NCBI RefSeq assembly: GCF_001424125.1
Contig: NZ_LMQI01000004.1
Coordinates: 372,001 to 436,000 of the forward strand
From: Cellulomonas sp. Leaf395
GTDB taxonomy: Bacteria > Actinomycetota > Actinomycetes > Actinomycetales > Cellulomonadaceae
DNA: 64,000 nucleotides
Direction: 5' to 3'
In this document: positions 18,766 to 27,113 of the stretch, one piece after another
Layout of the letters: each line of letters opens with the position of its first letter
Position numbering within the stretch: position 1 is the first letter of the stretch
Translations under genes and position numbers: made by a program
The notes under the pieces: model-generated
Seen by the model: the letters and a program-made list of their open reading frames with translations, nothing else
Told to the model about the DNA's origin: nothing
Database searches by the model: none

Positions 18766-19452
18766 ATGAGTACGCCCGAGGCTCACGTGGATGTGCCGAC
18801 GTCGGTCGAACTGCCTCCCGGGTCGAAGGTGCAACTGTTCATGCCGGGTGAGCCGGCCGAGGACCTCGACCCGGCGACGGTGGCGAGACTGTTCATGCTC
18901 GGCCTGCGGTTTGGGCGTGGCGATCGTCCGAGCCCAGCAACAGCAGCACCACTGCTTCTCCACGGACCTGTCCGTTTCATGGTCGGCTCGATGGACGTCG
19001 GTCCCAAGAGAGGGTTGCGTGCCGTCAGGGACGGGCTCGAACGGTCACTTCGCGTCATCGCCGAGATCGACGGCGCAGCGACCACGCACGCCCCCGAAGA
19101 GTCAGCCGAGCCCGCTGACCACGACGCACCGAGGACGGCGCCGACGGAGATGTTCGTGGATGTCGACCGTGCCAGCGCGGACTTCACCGACCTCGTGGAC
19201 GCGGTTCGCTCCGGAACCCGGGTCGTGCTCACCGAACGCGGTGAAGCCCGTGCAGTGATGATCGACTGGGGTGCGTACTGCGAGCTGAACTATCGGTTGG
19301 CGCACGTGCAGGCTGGGTATTGGTCGGCATGGCGGCGTGGCCGGTTCGATGCCAACGCGTTCTCCGCCGTCGTCGACAACCTGCTCCGCCCGCCGACGGA
19401 GCCTCGGCCGCCGACGGCAGGCAGCGACCCCGAGTCGTCGGTGGACCAATGA
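18766..19452 (+). CDS. Protein with Phd/YefM antitoxin-like C-terminal domain
   Basis: 228 residues from ATG 18766, preceded by GAGGTGG. Residues about 125-185 (FVDVDRASADFTDLVDAVRS, GTRVVLTERGEARAVMIDW) match the Phd/YefM fold, which binds DNA and neutralises a toxin. The N-terminal 110 residues (LPPGSKVQLFMPGEPAEDLD, MVGSMDVGPKRGLRAVRDGL) are unrecognised. It is the first gene of an operon with stop/start overlaps. No Doc, YoeB or other classic partner toxin follows, so it may be the operon's regulator. Confidence 0.65.
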   Translation: MSTPEAHVDVPTSVELPPGSKVQLFMPGEPAEDLDPATVARLFMLGLRFGRGDRPSPATAAPLLLHGPVRFMVGSMDVGPKRGLRAVRDGLERSLRVIAEIDGAATTHAPEESAEPADHDAPRTAPTEMFVDVDRASADFTDLVDAVRSGTRVVLTERGEARAVMIDWGAYCELNYRLAHVQAGYWSAWRRGRFDANAFSAVVDNLLRPPTEPRPPTAGSDPESSVDQ

Positions 19453-19829
19453 TGAGCGTCGATCCCTTCACCAGCCCGGGCCGGTGGCTCGTCGTGACTG
19501 GGTCCGGTGCCCAGCACCTGCTGGACTCGCGCGACCTGGACGGTCCCGTGACCGTCACTCGGGTCAGCGGCGGCGGGCAGCCAGGACCGGATCTGCGCTT
19601 TGCTGATCTGCGTCGCGATGGCGCCGCCCTGCGGGTGCTGGCCGTCGAGCACCGCGATCCCGAGTGGGGCCTGGTCGCGGGCATCGCGGTCGGGGCCGAC
19701 ATGTACCTGACCCTGGAGCCGCTCGCGGTGGACGCAACCGTGACGGTCCGCCGAACAACCCCGGTGCGCACCATCACTGCGTGCCCTGATGCAGTACGCC
19801 TCACTGGGGAACAGGTCCACCATGACTGA
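19449..19829 (+). CDS. Hypothetical protein (126 aa) of the 18.8-22.9 kb operon
   Basis: It starts at ATG 19449 inside the previous gene's stop (ATGA). The chain (DPFTSPGRWLVVTGSGAQHL, VLAVEHRDPEWGLVAGIAVG, DMYLTLEPLAVDATVTVRRT) looks like a beta-rich soluble domain with no known motif or catalytic residues. Translation is almost certainly coupled to the Phd-like gene. I do not recognise it. Confidence 0.6.
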   Translation: MMSVDPFTSPGRWLVVTGSGAQHLLDSRDLDGPVTVTRVSGGGQPGPDLRFADLRRDGAALRVLAVEHRDPEWGLVAGIAVGADMYLTLEPLAVDATVTVRRTTPVRTITACPDAVRLTGEQVHHD

Positions 19830-20520
19830 CGACGACGCCCAACAGCCCCCCGTCTCTGAACCCGAGGACGCAGCGACGGTCCACGGTGATCAGGGTCGCG
19901 CCGCGCGCGTCGCCGAGCGCCGAGCGTTGCTCGAGATGATGCCAGGGGACGCACACGACCTGGACGCAGCAGCCGAGTGTGAGTGCGGATGCCACCCCCG
20001 CCCAGGCTCCGACGTGCACGACGGGCAGCGGTGCGTGTGCCAGCTCACCAAGGATGAGCGGGCACAACGGTGGGCGAACGCGAGAGCATCGTTGGCCGAC
20101 GTGCGTGAGAGCCTCGCCCCGGTCGTGGCGCAGCACCGCGCAGCATTGGCCGCAGCCGCCGAACGCCTCGGCGTCGAAGCCACGGAAGTCGGGTTGTTCG
20201 CCCCGTGGGTGATCGTCGGCACGGTGGATGGGCGGGCGTTCTCGATGAGGGAGCGCTGGGAGGCCTACGAGATCCTGCTCGCTCCGGACGACGACCCGTT
20301 GCTGACCCCGTGGGGTGCACCGCAGGGCACCAAGGTCATCCTGGTGGCGTCCGGAACGATCGACGACCTCTACATCGGCGCCCCGGACTACGACCGTGCC
20401 CTGACCTCCATCGTGGCCGCGATCCGCTCCTTCCTGCGCCGTCGGACATGCACCCATGACCTCGGCGGCCGCTACTGCCCCCGGTGCGGCACCGCCCTGA
20501 TCGACCCGGCCCTGCGATGA
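19822..20520 (+). CDS. Hypothetical protein with two Cys clusters
   Basis: 232 residues. ATG 19822 overlaps the previous stop by 8 bp. An internal cluster C-E-C-G-C-H-P-R is followed by C-V-C, and the C-terminus has a C-T-H-D then C-P-R-C zinc-ribbon-like pattern. Between them are a helical segment (VRESLAPVVAQHRAALAAAA) and a beta region (VGLFAPWVIVGTVDGRAFSM). The layout suggests a metal-binding, perhaps nucleic-acid-contacting protein. Function unknown. Confidence 0.6.
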   Translation: MTDDDAQQPPVSEPEDAATVHGDQGRAARVAERRALLEMMPGDAHDLDAAAECECGCHPRPGSDVHDGQRCVCQLTKDERAQRWANARASLADVRESLAPVVAQHRAALAAAAERLGVEATEVGLFAPWVIVGTVDGRAFSMRERWEAYEILLAPDDDPLLTPWGAPQGTKVILVASGTIDDLYIGAPDYDRALTSIVAAIRSFLRRRTCTHDLGGRYCPRCGTALIDPALR

Positions 20521-20574
20521 CGCACGCAAGCCGCTACCCGGTGGCATCGGTAGCACTGCGACGGCGAGTTCTCG

Positions 20575-21183
20575 ATGGATGACGACACGACCGTCAGCCG
20601 CGGCGAACACTCCCTGAACGGCGACTGGTCGGCGCAGCTCGACCAACTGCAGGCGCGGCTGCTCGCTGCCGGCGAGGGCTGGCTGGTCTGGTGCGCCGCC
20701 CACGGGGTCGACCCGTTGGGATCTGACGTCGACGAGCTCGAGCGCGCCGCACTCGCGTTGCGCGATCGTGGTGGGAGCGCGCAGGAGGTGCTGGACCTGC
20801 TCGACCAGGTTGGTTCCACGACCGGGATGTGGCGTACGTCCGAGTGGCTACACCTGCGTCGAACGATCCTGACCCGAGCCGGTGCGCCACCGATGACCGT
20901 CCAGGAGTTCATCAAGGTGCCCGGCGGTGTGCTGCGGACCCACGGGCGCGCCTCGTGCGCCGGCCCCGAACCGTGCCCAATCCACCGACCCTCCGGCCAT
21001 CCCCTGCGCATGGCGCCGATGGCGTGGCGCGCGGATGTCGGATTGCTCGAGCGGATCTGCCAGCACGGGGTGCACCACCCCGACACGGATGCCCTGGCCC
21101 ACCTGCGTCGCAACGACGCCGACCTCGACGTCGCGGAGCTAGCACGGCACCACTGCGACGGATGCTGCCGGGAGGCGAAGTAG
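20575..21183 (+). CDS. Hypothetical His/Cys-rich protein (202 aa)
   Basis: It follows the previous gene by 54 bp, the only sizeable gap in the operon. The N-terminal half is helical and acidic (LDQLQARLLAAGEGWLVWCA). The C-terminal half has paired motifs C-A-G-P-E-P-C-P-I-H and I-C-Q-H-G-V-H-H-P-D, plus a final H-H-C-D-G-C-C. The repeated Cys/His groups suggest zinc sites. I do not recognise the family. Confidence 0.6.
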   Translation: MDDDTTVSRGEHSLNGDWSAQLDQLQARLLAAGEGWLVWCAAHGVDPLGSDVDELERAALALRDRGGSAQEVLDLLDQVGSTTGMWRTSEWLHLRRTILTRAGAPPMTVQEFIKVPGGVLRTHGRASCAGPEPCPIHRPSGHPLRMAPMAWRADVGLLERICQHGVHHPDTDALAHLRRNDADLDVAELARHHCDGCCREAK

Positions 21184-21609
21184 ATGGCAAAGACACGCTC
21201 CGAGCCGGACACGATGGCAACCGACGGGGGCTCGCGCGCGCGCGACGGCTCCTGGGCTATCCGGCGCAGGTTCCTGGTCTGGTGGGCAGACGTCGGCATC
21301 GTCGCTGCCGTGTGCCTCGCCCAGCTCGCACGACTGTGGCAGACCGGTTCCGACTTCTTGACGGTCATCGCGCCCGGGCTGTGGCTAGCAGCGTTCGTCG
21401 TCCTCAAGGTCATGGGCCTCCTCGAGTTCCGCCGAGGGTGGTTCCGCGGGATCGCCGACGCGCGACGGATGAGTCCAGGAACCCAGGGAGGGGCATCGGG
21501 GATCGATCCTCGTGCGGCGGTGGCCGATGAAGCCTGCCCTCCCTGGCCGTGGGATGAATCCGTCAACCTTCACGACCACGGCATCCGGACGGGCGGTGCT
21601 GCCTCGTGA
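21184..21609 (+). CDS. Two-span membrane protein of the operon
   Basis: 141 residues. The ATG follows the previous stop codon with no gap. Two hydrophobic segments (VGIVAAVCLAQLARLW and VIAPGLWLAAFVVLKVMGLL) sit between a basic N-terminus and an acidic C-terminal tail. It is the only membrane protein of this operon, so it may anchor the others to the membrane. No family recognised. Confidence 0.6.
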   Translation: MAKTRSEPDTMATDGGSRARDGSWAIRRRFLVWWADVGIVAAVCLAQLARLWQTGSDFLTVIAPGLWLAAFVVLKVMGLLEFRRGWFRGIADARRMSPGTQGGASGIDPRAAVADEACPPWPWDESVNLHDHGIRTGGAAS

Positions 21610-22346
21610 CTGGCGAGGTACGGGCCGACGTCCGGTGGGCAGCGGCTCTCGGGCGATGGGAGATCACGGCCCGACCGCTGCCCGCTCCGGTGGGCGCGGA
21701 ACGTTTCGGTGAGTGCCTTCCTGCGGTGTCCGAGGCACTCGCGATGGACGGCGGGGAGGTCGTCCTCCATGTCGATGGCGTCGCCGTTCGCGGTGAACCA
21801 CCCGAGCATGACCGGCACGGTTACATGCAGCGTCCTGACAACGCCGCGGTGACCTCGGACCTGACGGACGGGCGTGTCCTGGATCAGGACGAGTTCTGGG
21901 TCGACGTCGCGGGGCTGGTTCACCCGATTGGAACGATGACCACGCCGCACCTGGCGAACGTGCTCCTCTTCCTCGAGCGCACAGCCCAGCAGTGGCTGAT
22001 CGAGTGGTACGTGGACCACGAGATCGCAGACGATCCCCTGCCGACCTCGCTGCTCGTCATCGCCCGTGCGCCCCGCGCCGAGGCCACCGCACTTGTGCGA
22101 TCCCTGCCCGTCGTCCTCGCGATCGAGAACGAGCTCGCGCATCGACTGGGAGCCCCCACAACGGCTCCGGCGCCCATCGTGTGGTTCGGCGCACGCTTCA
22201 CGTCCAAGTCGGCGTCCGAACATGCATGGTCGGCTCACCACGACGTCTCACCCGGTCCGAACCCCTCGCTGTTCAACCTTGCGTGGCACGTGAACAGCCG
22301 ACCGGCGCCAGAGAGGGGCGTGCGTGACCGTCGAAGCGACCCCTAA
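21606..22346 (+). CDS. Hypothetical protein (246 aa)
   Basis: The GTG start at 21606 shares bases with the previous stop (GTGA). The N-terminal part (VRADVRWAAALGRWEITARP) and the centre (FWVDVAGLVHPIGTMTTPHL, TAQQWLIEWYVDHEIADDPL) look like a compact alpha/beta protein, but no motif is known. The C-terminus (HHDVSPGPNPSLFNLAWHV) is His-rich. It belongs to the overlapping operon that begins with the Phd-like gene. Confidence 0.55.
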   Translation: MTGEVRADVRWAAALGRWEITARPLPAPVGAERFGECLPAVSEALAMDGGEVVLHVDGVAVRGEPPEHDRHGYMQRPDNAAVTSDLTDGRVLDQDEFWVDVAGLVHPIGTMTTPHLANVLLFLERTAQQWLIEWYVDHEIADDPLPTSLLVIARAPRAEATALVRSLPVVLAIENELAHRLGAPTTAPAPIVWFGARFTSKSASEHAWSAHHDVSPGPNPSLFNLAWHVNSRPAPERGVRDRRSDP

Positions 22347-22452
22347 GCGCAGAGCAGCGGCATCCCCGGACGCGGGGGTGAGGCGCATCGACGACGCCGA
22401 AAGAGTGCGGGCGAGCCGGACCTTAAGCCTCGTCGACGAGGGCATCCCGTGA
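22324..22452 (+). CDS. Possible 42-aa coupled ORF
   Basis: GTG 22324 lies inside the previous gene, and the frame ends TGA at 22450-22452, which overlaps the next GTG. The peptide (MTVEATPKRRAAASPDAGVR ... LSLVDEGIP) is short and basic. The overlap chain is the only support; a read-through shadow is possible. Confidence 0.3.
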   Translation: MTVEATPKRRAAASPDAGVRRIDDAERVRASRTLSLVDEGIP

Positions 22453-22868
22453 CTTGTCGCTACCGGCGTTCGCCCGCCGTGCCTCCCGCGGGCGCGGCCG
22501 GTCTCGTTCGGGGTCGGAAGCTTGTGATCTACCCCGCGCTCTTCATGATCCCGGGGGGAACCAAGCGTGACGTCCGCCGACTCCAGCAGCGGATCGCTCG
22601 CGCGGAGCGCGAGGGCTGGATCACGATCGCCAGCTTCGCAGCAAGCACGACCGAACCTGGCCCGCCGCCGTGCGGTGGTAGTCACAACCCCCGCTGCTGT
22701 GCGACCACAGACGGCTCGGATAGGGCGACAGGTGCACGTGCTCCATCGTCGCGGTTCTCCGCTGCAGCGAACTCCCCAGTGCACTTTGGCGCGGCGGGGG
22801 CCTTCTTTGCCGCCATCATCCGTCGCTCATGCGGCGACCGAGGCTCGAGCACGCGCCATCGGGACTGA
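22449..22868 (+). CDS. Possible last gene of the operon (139 aa)
   Basis: It starts GTG 22449, overlapping the preceding stop. The middle part (GRKLVIYPALFMIPGGTKRD, VRRLQQRIARAEREGWITIA) has protein-like hydrophobic patterning, but the last 60 residues look random. It may be a decayed or frameshifted gene. No family recognised. Confidence 0.35.
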   Translation: MTCRYRRSPAVPPAGAAGLVRGRKLVIYPALFMIPGGTKRDVRRLQQRIARAEREGWITIASFAASTTEPGPPPCGGSHNPRCCATTDGSDRATGARAPSSRFSAAANSPVHFGAAGAFFAAIIRRSCGDRGSSTRHRD

Positions 22869-22892
22869 CCCGCTAGCTGGGTGGCCGGCAGA

Positions 22893-23192
22893 TCAATCGC
22901 GAGGGCTTGGATGAACAAGTGGGCGCGGCTGAACAAGCCAGCTGACGGATCGGGCGACGTCGCCTGCACGCAGCCATTCGTGGCGTTCCGAGTAGGGATC
23001 AGTCGGTGAATCGCGCCACGCCACCATGACGTGTGTGGATGTCCATCTCACGGCCCGAGCCGGCCGCCACTCGTCAGAACCGTCCGACCACACCACCCGC
23101 ACGATCACGGGCACGTCGCCCTGAGGGCGCAGCGGCGGATCCGCTGGAACCTCCCGGTTCGCCACGAAACGCGGATCCCGACCACCACTCAT
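22893..23192 (-). CDS. Hypothetical protein behind a LexA-like box
   Basis: 99 residues from ATG 23192. The core (VPVIVRVVWSDGSDEWRPAR, AVRWTSTHVMVAWRDSPTDP) looks like a small beta-barrel with conserved Trp residues. A LexA-type sequence ends 10 bp before the start codon. Position and size recall small accessory genes of actinobacterial SOS mutasome loci, but no imuB or dnaE2 is present here. Function unknown; SOS control is inferred from the site alone. Confidence 0.6.
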   Translation of the reverse strand: MSGGRDPRFVANREVPADPPLRPQGDVPVIVRVVWSDGSDEWRPARAVRWTSTHVMVAWRDSPTDPYSERHEWLRAGDVARSVSWLVQPRPLVHPSPRD

Positions 23193-23202
23193 GGGAAGAG
23201 TA

Positions 23203-23218
23203 TCGAACAAACTTTCGA
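23203..23218 (-). promoter_or_regulatory. LexA (SOS) box-like dyad
   Basis: TCGAAC-AAAC-TTTCGA differs by one base from the actinobacterial SOS box TCGAAC-N4-GTTCGA. It lies immediately upstream of the gene starting at 23192 on the minus strand. Confidence 0.6.
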
Positions 23219-23351
23219 AGACGTGGAGCCGCTAAGCCTTGGATCCCTACCAATGCGGGTGAGACACTGGCGTCCCCGATGATGGCCCGCGCGCGCCGCC
23301 AAGCGCGCTCAACATGAATGCTGAGTTTGGAGCGCACGCCCTCATTGCGCC

Positions 23352-23873
23352 GTGAGCGGCCCCCAGGTGCGCGTCCGCACCGCGAAGGATCTCCGCCGCG
23401 AACGCCGCCGGCGCCCGCACTCCTGCTGGGATCACCTGATCGCCGCGCCGCTGTGGCCACTGCACGGCGTCAACCTTGGCACCCTGCTGCGGACCTGCGA
23501 TGCCGTCGGCGCGTGCCTCGCCGTTCCCCGGCTGCCCTGGGTGCCCGAAGCGCTCGGACGCGGCAACACCTTGCGCCATCCGGCCTGTGTGCACTGGACC
23601 GGCAACCCGACTCGCTGGCTCGAGCAGCAACGTGCGCGGAACTCAACCATCCTCGGCGTCGAACTCGCCGAGGAGTCGATCCGACTCGGCGACCTCCCAG
23701 CTGCACGTCAGCGCACCGTCATGGTCCTTGGGCACGAGCAGACCGGCATCCCACCCGAAGCACTCGACCTGCTCGACCTGGCGGTCGAGATCCCCATGAT
23801 CGGGACCGGCGCAAGCTTGAACGTCGCGGTCGCGGGTTCGCTGGTGTTGTACCGCTTGGCCGGGTTGCTCTAG
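23352..23873 (+). CDS. SpoU/TrmH-family RNA 2'-O-methyltransferase
   Basis: 173 residues from GTG 23352. All three SPOUT motifs are visible: HGVNLGTLLRTCDAVGA (motif 1), VMVLGHEQTGIPPEALDLLD (motif 2) and IPMIGTGASLNVAVAGSLVL (motif 3, knot). The family uses SAM to methylate ribose in rRNA or tRNA. At 173 aa it is the size of TrmL-like tRNA enzymes and lacks the N-terminal L30e-like domain of RlmB/TrmH-type rRNA enzymes. An RNA methylase on an island may protect a target from an RNA-acting drug or toxin, which is an inference only. Confidence 0.85.
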   Translation: MSGPQVRVRTAKDLRRERRRRPHSCWDHLIAAPLWPLHGVNLGTLLRTCDAVGACLAVPRLPWVPEALGRGNTLRHPACVHWTGNPTRWLEQQRARNSTILGVELAEESIRLGDLPAARQRTVMVLGHEQTGIPPEALDLLDLAVEIPMIGTGASLNVAVAGSLVLYRLAGLL

Positions 23874-24075
23874 GCGTGAGCAGGTTGCACCGACGTGCGC
23901 CTCGCTTCGCCAACGCGCAGCAGCACGGCGGTAGATCGCCTGCGGAGACCAGGCGTCCACGTCCGTCGACGCTGAGCGCCGGGCCGTAGTGGGCAGCGTC
24001 CCCGTCACGGTTCTCCAGGACTGCGGCGTGCGTGTGCCTCCACGCGCCGTGTCAGGCACAGCCTCCGAGGCTCGG

Positions 24076-24690
24076 TCAAAGGTCGCTGCGCAGGTTAGTC
24101 ATCTCGGTGATCTCGGCGTTCTGCGCGTCGATGATCGTGCGGGCCAAGGCCCGCGCCTCCGCGTTCTCGCCGTCCGCGAGCTCCTGTTCGGACATCTCGA
24201 TCGCGCCCTTGTGGTGGGCGATCATGAGCTCCAGGAAACGCTGGTCAAACTCCGTGCCCGACAGCGACTCGAGCTCAGCCATCGCGCCCTCTTGGTCCAT
24301 TCCGTCCATCTCCATGCCACCGTGGTCCATGCCGCCCATCGCACCCTGCGCCGACTCGCCCCAGGTCTGAAGCCACTCCGTCATCTGGTCGATCTCAGGC
24401 TGCTGGGCGGCGGAGATCTGTTCGCCGAATGCCTTGACCTCGGGGTGGGTGCCCTGGCTGACGGCGAGGTCGGCCATCTCGATTGCCCCCTGGTGGTGGA
24501 CGATCATCATCTGCGCGAACTCGGTGTCGGCCGCGTTGTGCGTTGCCACCTCTGCGTCGGCAGACGCGGTCGAGTCACCGGCGGCTGCCGAGGCGTCGTC
24601 GGTCGACGGGTCGCCCGAGCAGGCCGCCAGTGCCAGAGCGAGCGTTGTGGCGGCTGCTGCGGCGGCCAGACGTCGGCGAAGCGTGGTCAT
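24076..24690 (-). CDS. DUF305 lipoprotein (copper-associated)
   Basis: 204 residues. A lipoprotein signal ends LALAAC with the lipidated Cys at about residue 24. Two DUF305 half-motifs follow, MMIVHHQGAIEMADLA and LMIAHHKGAIEMSEQE, separated by a Met/His-rich linker (GGMDHGGMEMDGMDQ). DUF305 proteins are periplasmic or exported ferritin-like helical proteins found beside copper genes. The Met/His richness fits copper binding outside the membrane. It is the first gene of the copper block. Confidence 0.9.
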   Translation of the reverse strand: MTTLRRRLAAAAAATTLALALAACSGDPSTDDASAAAGDSTASADAEVATHNAADTEFAQMMIVHHQGAIEMADLAVSQGTHPEVKAFGEQISAAQQPEIDQMTEWLQTWGESAQGAMGGMDHGGMEMDGMDQEGAMAELESLSGTEFDQRFLELMIAHHKGAIEMSEQELADGENAEARALARTIIDAQNAEITEMTNLRSDL

Positions 24691-24861
24691 GGTTCAACTC
24701 CTGTAGATGTCGGTGATCGGACGGGGCGATTCCCACGGGTGCGCAGATGGTGACGCGCGTGAGGTTCCGGGACGGCGTCGTACAGCGGTAGCAGGACATG
24801 CCGTCAACTTGGCGGACTGGCGGGGTGGGTGGTGGCTGTGGCTGCTCACACAGGGGGCCGA

Positions 24862-25179
24862 TCAACCTGCGGTCTGCACGGTGGAGTGCCGCGCGGTGAG
24901 GGTGCGTTCGAGCTTGCGTCGGGGCAGCCGTCCGGCGGAGAAATACTCACCGTCGACCAGGACGAGAGGCGCCTGAGGTGGGCGGTGCCGTGCGACAAGA
25001 TCCCGCCCGACCTCGGACTGCGCGTCCACCACCTCGACGCTGATCGGATGGTCCTTGGCGAGCTCGGCGAGGACGGCGTCGGCGTCCTCACACAGGTCAC
25101 ACGGCGACGTCTCGACGACTGTGATCCGCACGTGCGGCCGTGCCGACCCCGACACCGGAAAGCGTTGGCCTTGACTCAC
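24862..25179 (-). CDS. Thioredoxin/glutaredoxin-like protein
   Basis: 105 residues with the redox pair C27-D-L-C30 in VVETSPCDLCEDADAVLAEL and the cis-Pro region PQAPLVLVDG, so it has a short thioredoxin fold. A GTG 48 bp downstream of the ATG is an alternative start. It is divergent from the two-component regulator; the regulator-type direct repeat at 25223-25241 lies between them. A role in thiol repair under copper stress is likely from context. Confidence 0.75.
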   Translation of the reverse strand: MSQGQRFPVSGSARPHVRITVVETSPCDLCEDADAVLAELAKDHPISVEVVDAQSEVGRDLVARHRPPQAPLVLVDGEYFSAGRLPRRKLERTLTARHSTVQTAG

Positions 25180-25222
25180 CCCGTCAGCCTCAACCCTCGG
25201 CCTCGCATGACCGCTCGCGGTT

Positions 25223-25241
25223 CGATCAAGGTTTGATGAAG
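25223..25241 (-). promoter_or_regulatory. Direct-repeat response-regulator box (copy 1)
   Basis: On the minus strand the sequence is CTTCATCAAAC-CTTGATCG. The half-sites repeat every 11 bp, as for OmpR-family regulators. It lies 41 bp before the response-regulator start and could give autoregulation and control of the divergent thioredoxin-like gene. Confidence 0.55.
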
Positions 25242-25281
25242 GCGTCCTGCCGACCCACCGACGTCACGGAGGATGGAGGCT

Positions 25282-26007
25282 ATGACACCCACGGCACCGC
25301 AGGTCGAGGCACTCCGGGCCGTCGTGGTGGACGACGAGGTCGCCCTGGCGCGGCTGGTTGCCGGCTACCTGGAGCGCGACGGTTTCGCGGTCTCGTTGTG
25401 CCATGACGGTTCGAGCGCTGTCGAGCTGCTCCGGGAGGTCGATCCCGACGTCGTGATCCTCGATCTCGGCCTCCCGGGCATCGACGGCGTCGAGGTGTGC
25501 CGTCAGCTGCGCACCTTCTCCGACTGCTACGTCGTGATGCTGACCGCGCGTGCGGAGGAGGTCGACACGCTGATCGGTCTCTCGGTCGGCGCCGACGACT
25601 ACATCACCAAGCCGTTCAGTCCGCGAGAGCTCATGGCGCGGGTCGGCGTTCTGATGCGGCGTCCCCGGCGAGCACCGTCACACGCATCGCCGCCGGCCTC
25701 GCCCGCCCTGGAGGTTGGCGCGCTCACGGTCGACGTCGAGGCCCGAGAGACGCACGTCGGCGGACGCCGAATCGACCTGACGCGCACCGAGTTCGACATC
25801 CTCGCTGCCCTAGCCTCCCGTCCCGGCTCGGTGCTGTCTCGGCGCGCACTCATCGACGCCGTGTGGGGACCTGGGTGGGTCGGCGATGACCACCTGGTCG
25901 ACGTGCATGTCCTGCACGTGCGGCAGAAGCTCGGTGACACCGCCCGCGAGCAGAGATATGTCCGGACGGTCCGCGGCATCGGCTACCGGATCGGCACGGG
26001 CACGTGA
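25282..26007 (+). CDS. OmpR-family response regulator of the copper block
   Basis: 241 residues. The receiver domain has acidic D17/D18, phospho-acceptor D61 (VVILDLGLPG), T in VVMLTARAEE and K in ITKPFSP. A winged-helix output domain follows (LTRTEFDILAALASRPGSVL, VHVLHVRQKLGD, VRTVRGIGYRIGTGT). ATG 25282 is preferred over ATG 25273, which abuts the Shine-Dalgarno. It overlaps the sensor kinase by 4 bp. It probably binds the three 11-bp-periodic repeats in the island. Confidence 0.93.
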   Translation: MTPTAPQVEALRAVVVDDEVALARLVAGYLERDGFAVSLCHDGSSAVELLREVDPDVVILDLGLPGIDGVEVCRQLRTFSDCYVVMLTARAEEVDTLIGLSVGADDYITKPFSPRELMARVGVLMRRPRRAPSHASPPASPALEVGALTVDVEARETHVGGRRIDLTRTEFDILAALASRPGSVLSRRALIDAVWGPGWVGDDHLVDVHVLHVRQKLGDTAREQRYVRTVRGIGYRIGTGT

Positions 26008-27113
26008 CGAGACCGAGGCGGCAGCTCGGTCTGGCGTCGCGGCTGCTCGTCGCCATCGGCATCGTGCTGGCCACGGCCGCTGCGACTGCGGGGGCGGTGG
26101 TTGCCGTCGTTGGCCCGGCCGTCTTCCACGATCATCTTCATCGAGCCGGCGTGGCCGACCACGAGCTGGCCGACCTGCATGTGGAGGAGGCCTTCCGGTC
26201 GTCGTCCGCCGTGGCGTTCGCACTGGCCCTCGTTGCAGCGGCCATCGCGTCCGCCGTCGTGAGCATCGTGCTGACGCGGCGAATCGGCGGATCGTTGTCC
26301 GCGGTCTCCACTGCCGCGACGTCGCTCGGTGACGGCCACTACGACGTCCGAGTCCCCGCTCCTGGCCTCGGAGCGGAGTTCGACCAGCTGGCCGAGTCGT
26401 TCAACCGGCTCGCTGACCGCCTCGAGGACGCGCAACGCCTGCGGGGAAGGCTGCTCGCGGATCTGGCCCATGAGGTCCGAACGCCCGTCGCGACGATCAC
26501 CGGTTACCTCGAGGCCATCGAGGATGGGGTTCAGCCCCTCGACGCGACGACCACCGCAGTCCTGCGCGAACAGGGTGACCGGCTCACACGGCTGGCGCAC
26601 GACTTAGCGGCCTTGACCCACGCCGAGGCGGGCGATGTCGTGCTCGACACCGCACCCGTGCCCCCTGGTGAGATCGTCGAGGCCGCGCTGCACGCCGCGC
26701 GCGAACGCGCCGCAGCCAGGGGCGTAGATCTCACCGGCTCGGCGGCGCCAGGGCTTCCCGAGGTGCTTGCCGACCGTCATCGCATCGCGCAGGTGCTGGA
26801 CAACCTGTTGACCAACGCCCTGCGGCACACCCCAACCGGTGGTGCGGTCCTCGTCCGTGCAACGCGAGCCGACCGGCAGCAGGTCAGCCTCGTCGTCTCG
26901 GACACAGGCGAGGGCATCGGTGCAGAGGACCTCGCCCACGTCTTCGACCGGTTCTACCGTGCGGGAACGGCCCGCGACCGAGCGAGCGGAGGCTCCGGGA
27001 TCGGGCTCGCCATCAGCAAGGCGCTCGTCGAAGCGCACGGAGGAACCATCTCAGCATCCAGCGCCGGACCGGGCCAAGGCGCCACGTTCACCGTGACCCT
27101 GCCGACCGCGTGA
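26004..27113 (+). CDS. Sensor histidine kinase of the copper block
   Basis: 369 residues. Transmembrane helices lie at about 12-38 and 70-90, with a short extracytoplasmic loop containing His (FHDHLHRAGVADHELADLH), a plausible metal site. Then come HAMP, the HisKA box with H156 (LLADLAHEVRTPVATITGYL), the N box (DNLLTNALRHTP), G1 (DTGEGIG) and G2 (GGSGIGLAI). The GTG start overlaps the regulator stop (GTGA). The His-rich loop and neighbours suggest copper sensing outside the membrane. Confidence 0.93.
   Translation: MTRPRRQLGLASRLLVAIGIVLATAAATAGAVVAVVGPAVFHDHLHRAGVADHELADLHVEEAFRSSSAVAFALALVAAAIASAVVSIVLTRRIGGSLSAVSTAATSLGDGHYDVRVPAPGLGAEFDQLAESFNRLADRLEDAQRLRGRLLADLAHEVRTPVATITGYLEAIEDGVQPLDATTTAVLREQGDRLTRLAHDLAALTHAEAGDVVLDTAPVPPGEIVEAALHAARERAAARGVDLTGSAAPGLPEVLADRHRIAQVLDNLLTNALRHTPTGGAVLVRATRADRQQVSLVVSDTGEGIGAEDLAHVFDRFYRAGTARDRASGGSGIGLAISKALVEAHGGTISASSAGPGQGATFTVTLPTA

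Noticed and set aside
18766..19452. A complete Phd-Doc or YefM-YoeB toxin-antitoxin pair
   Set aside because: The antitoxin-like domain is present but the following genes show no Fic/Doc or RelE-type motif.
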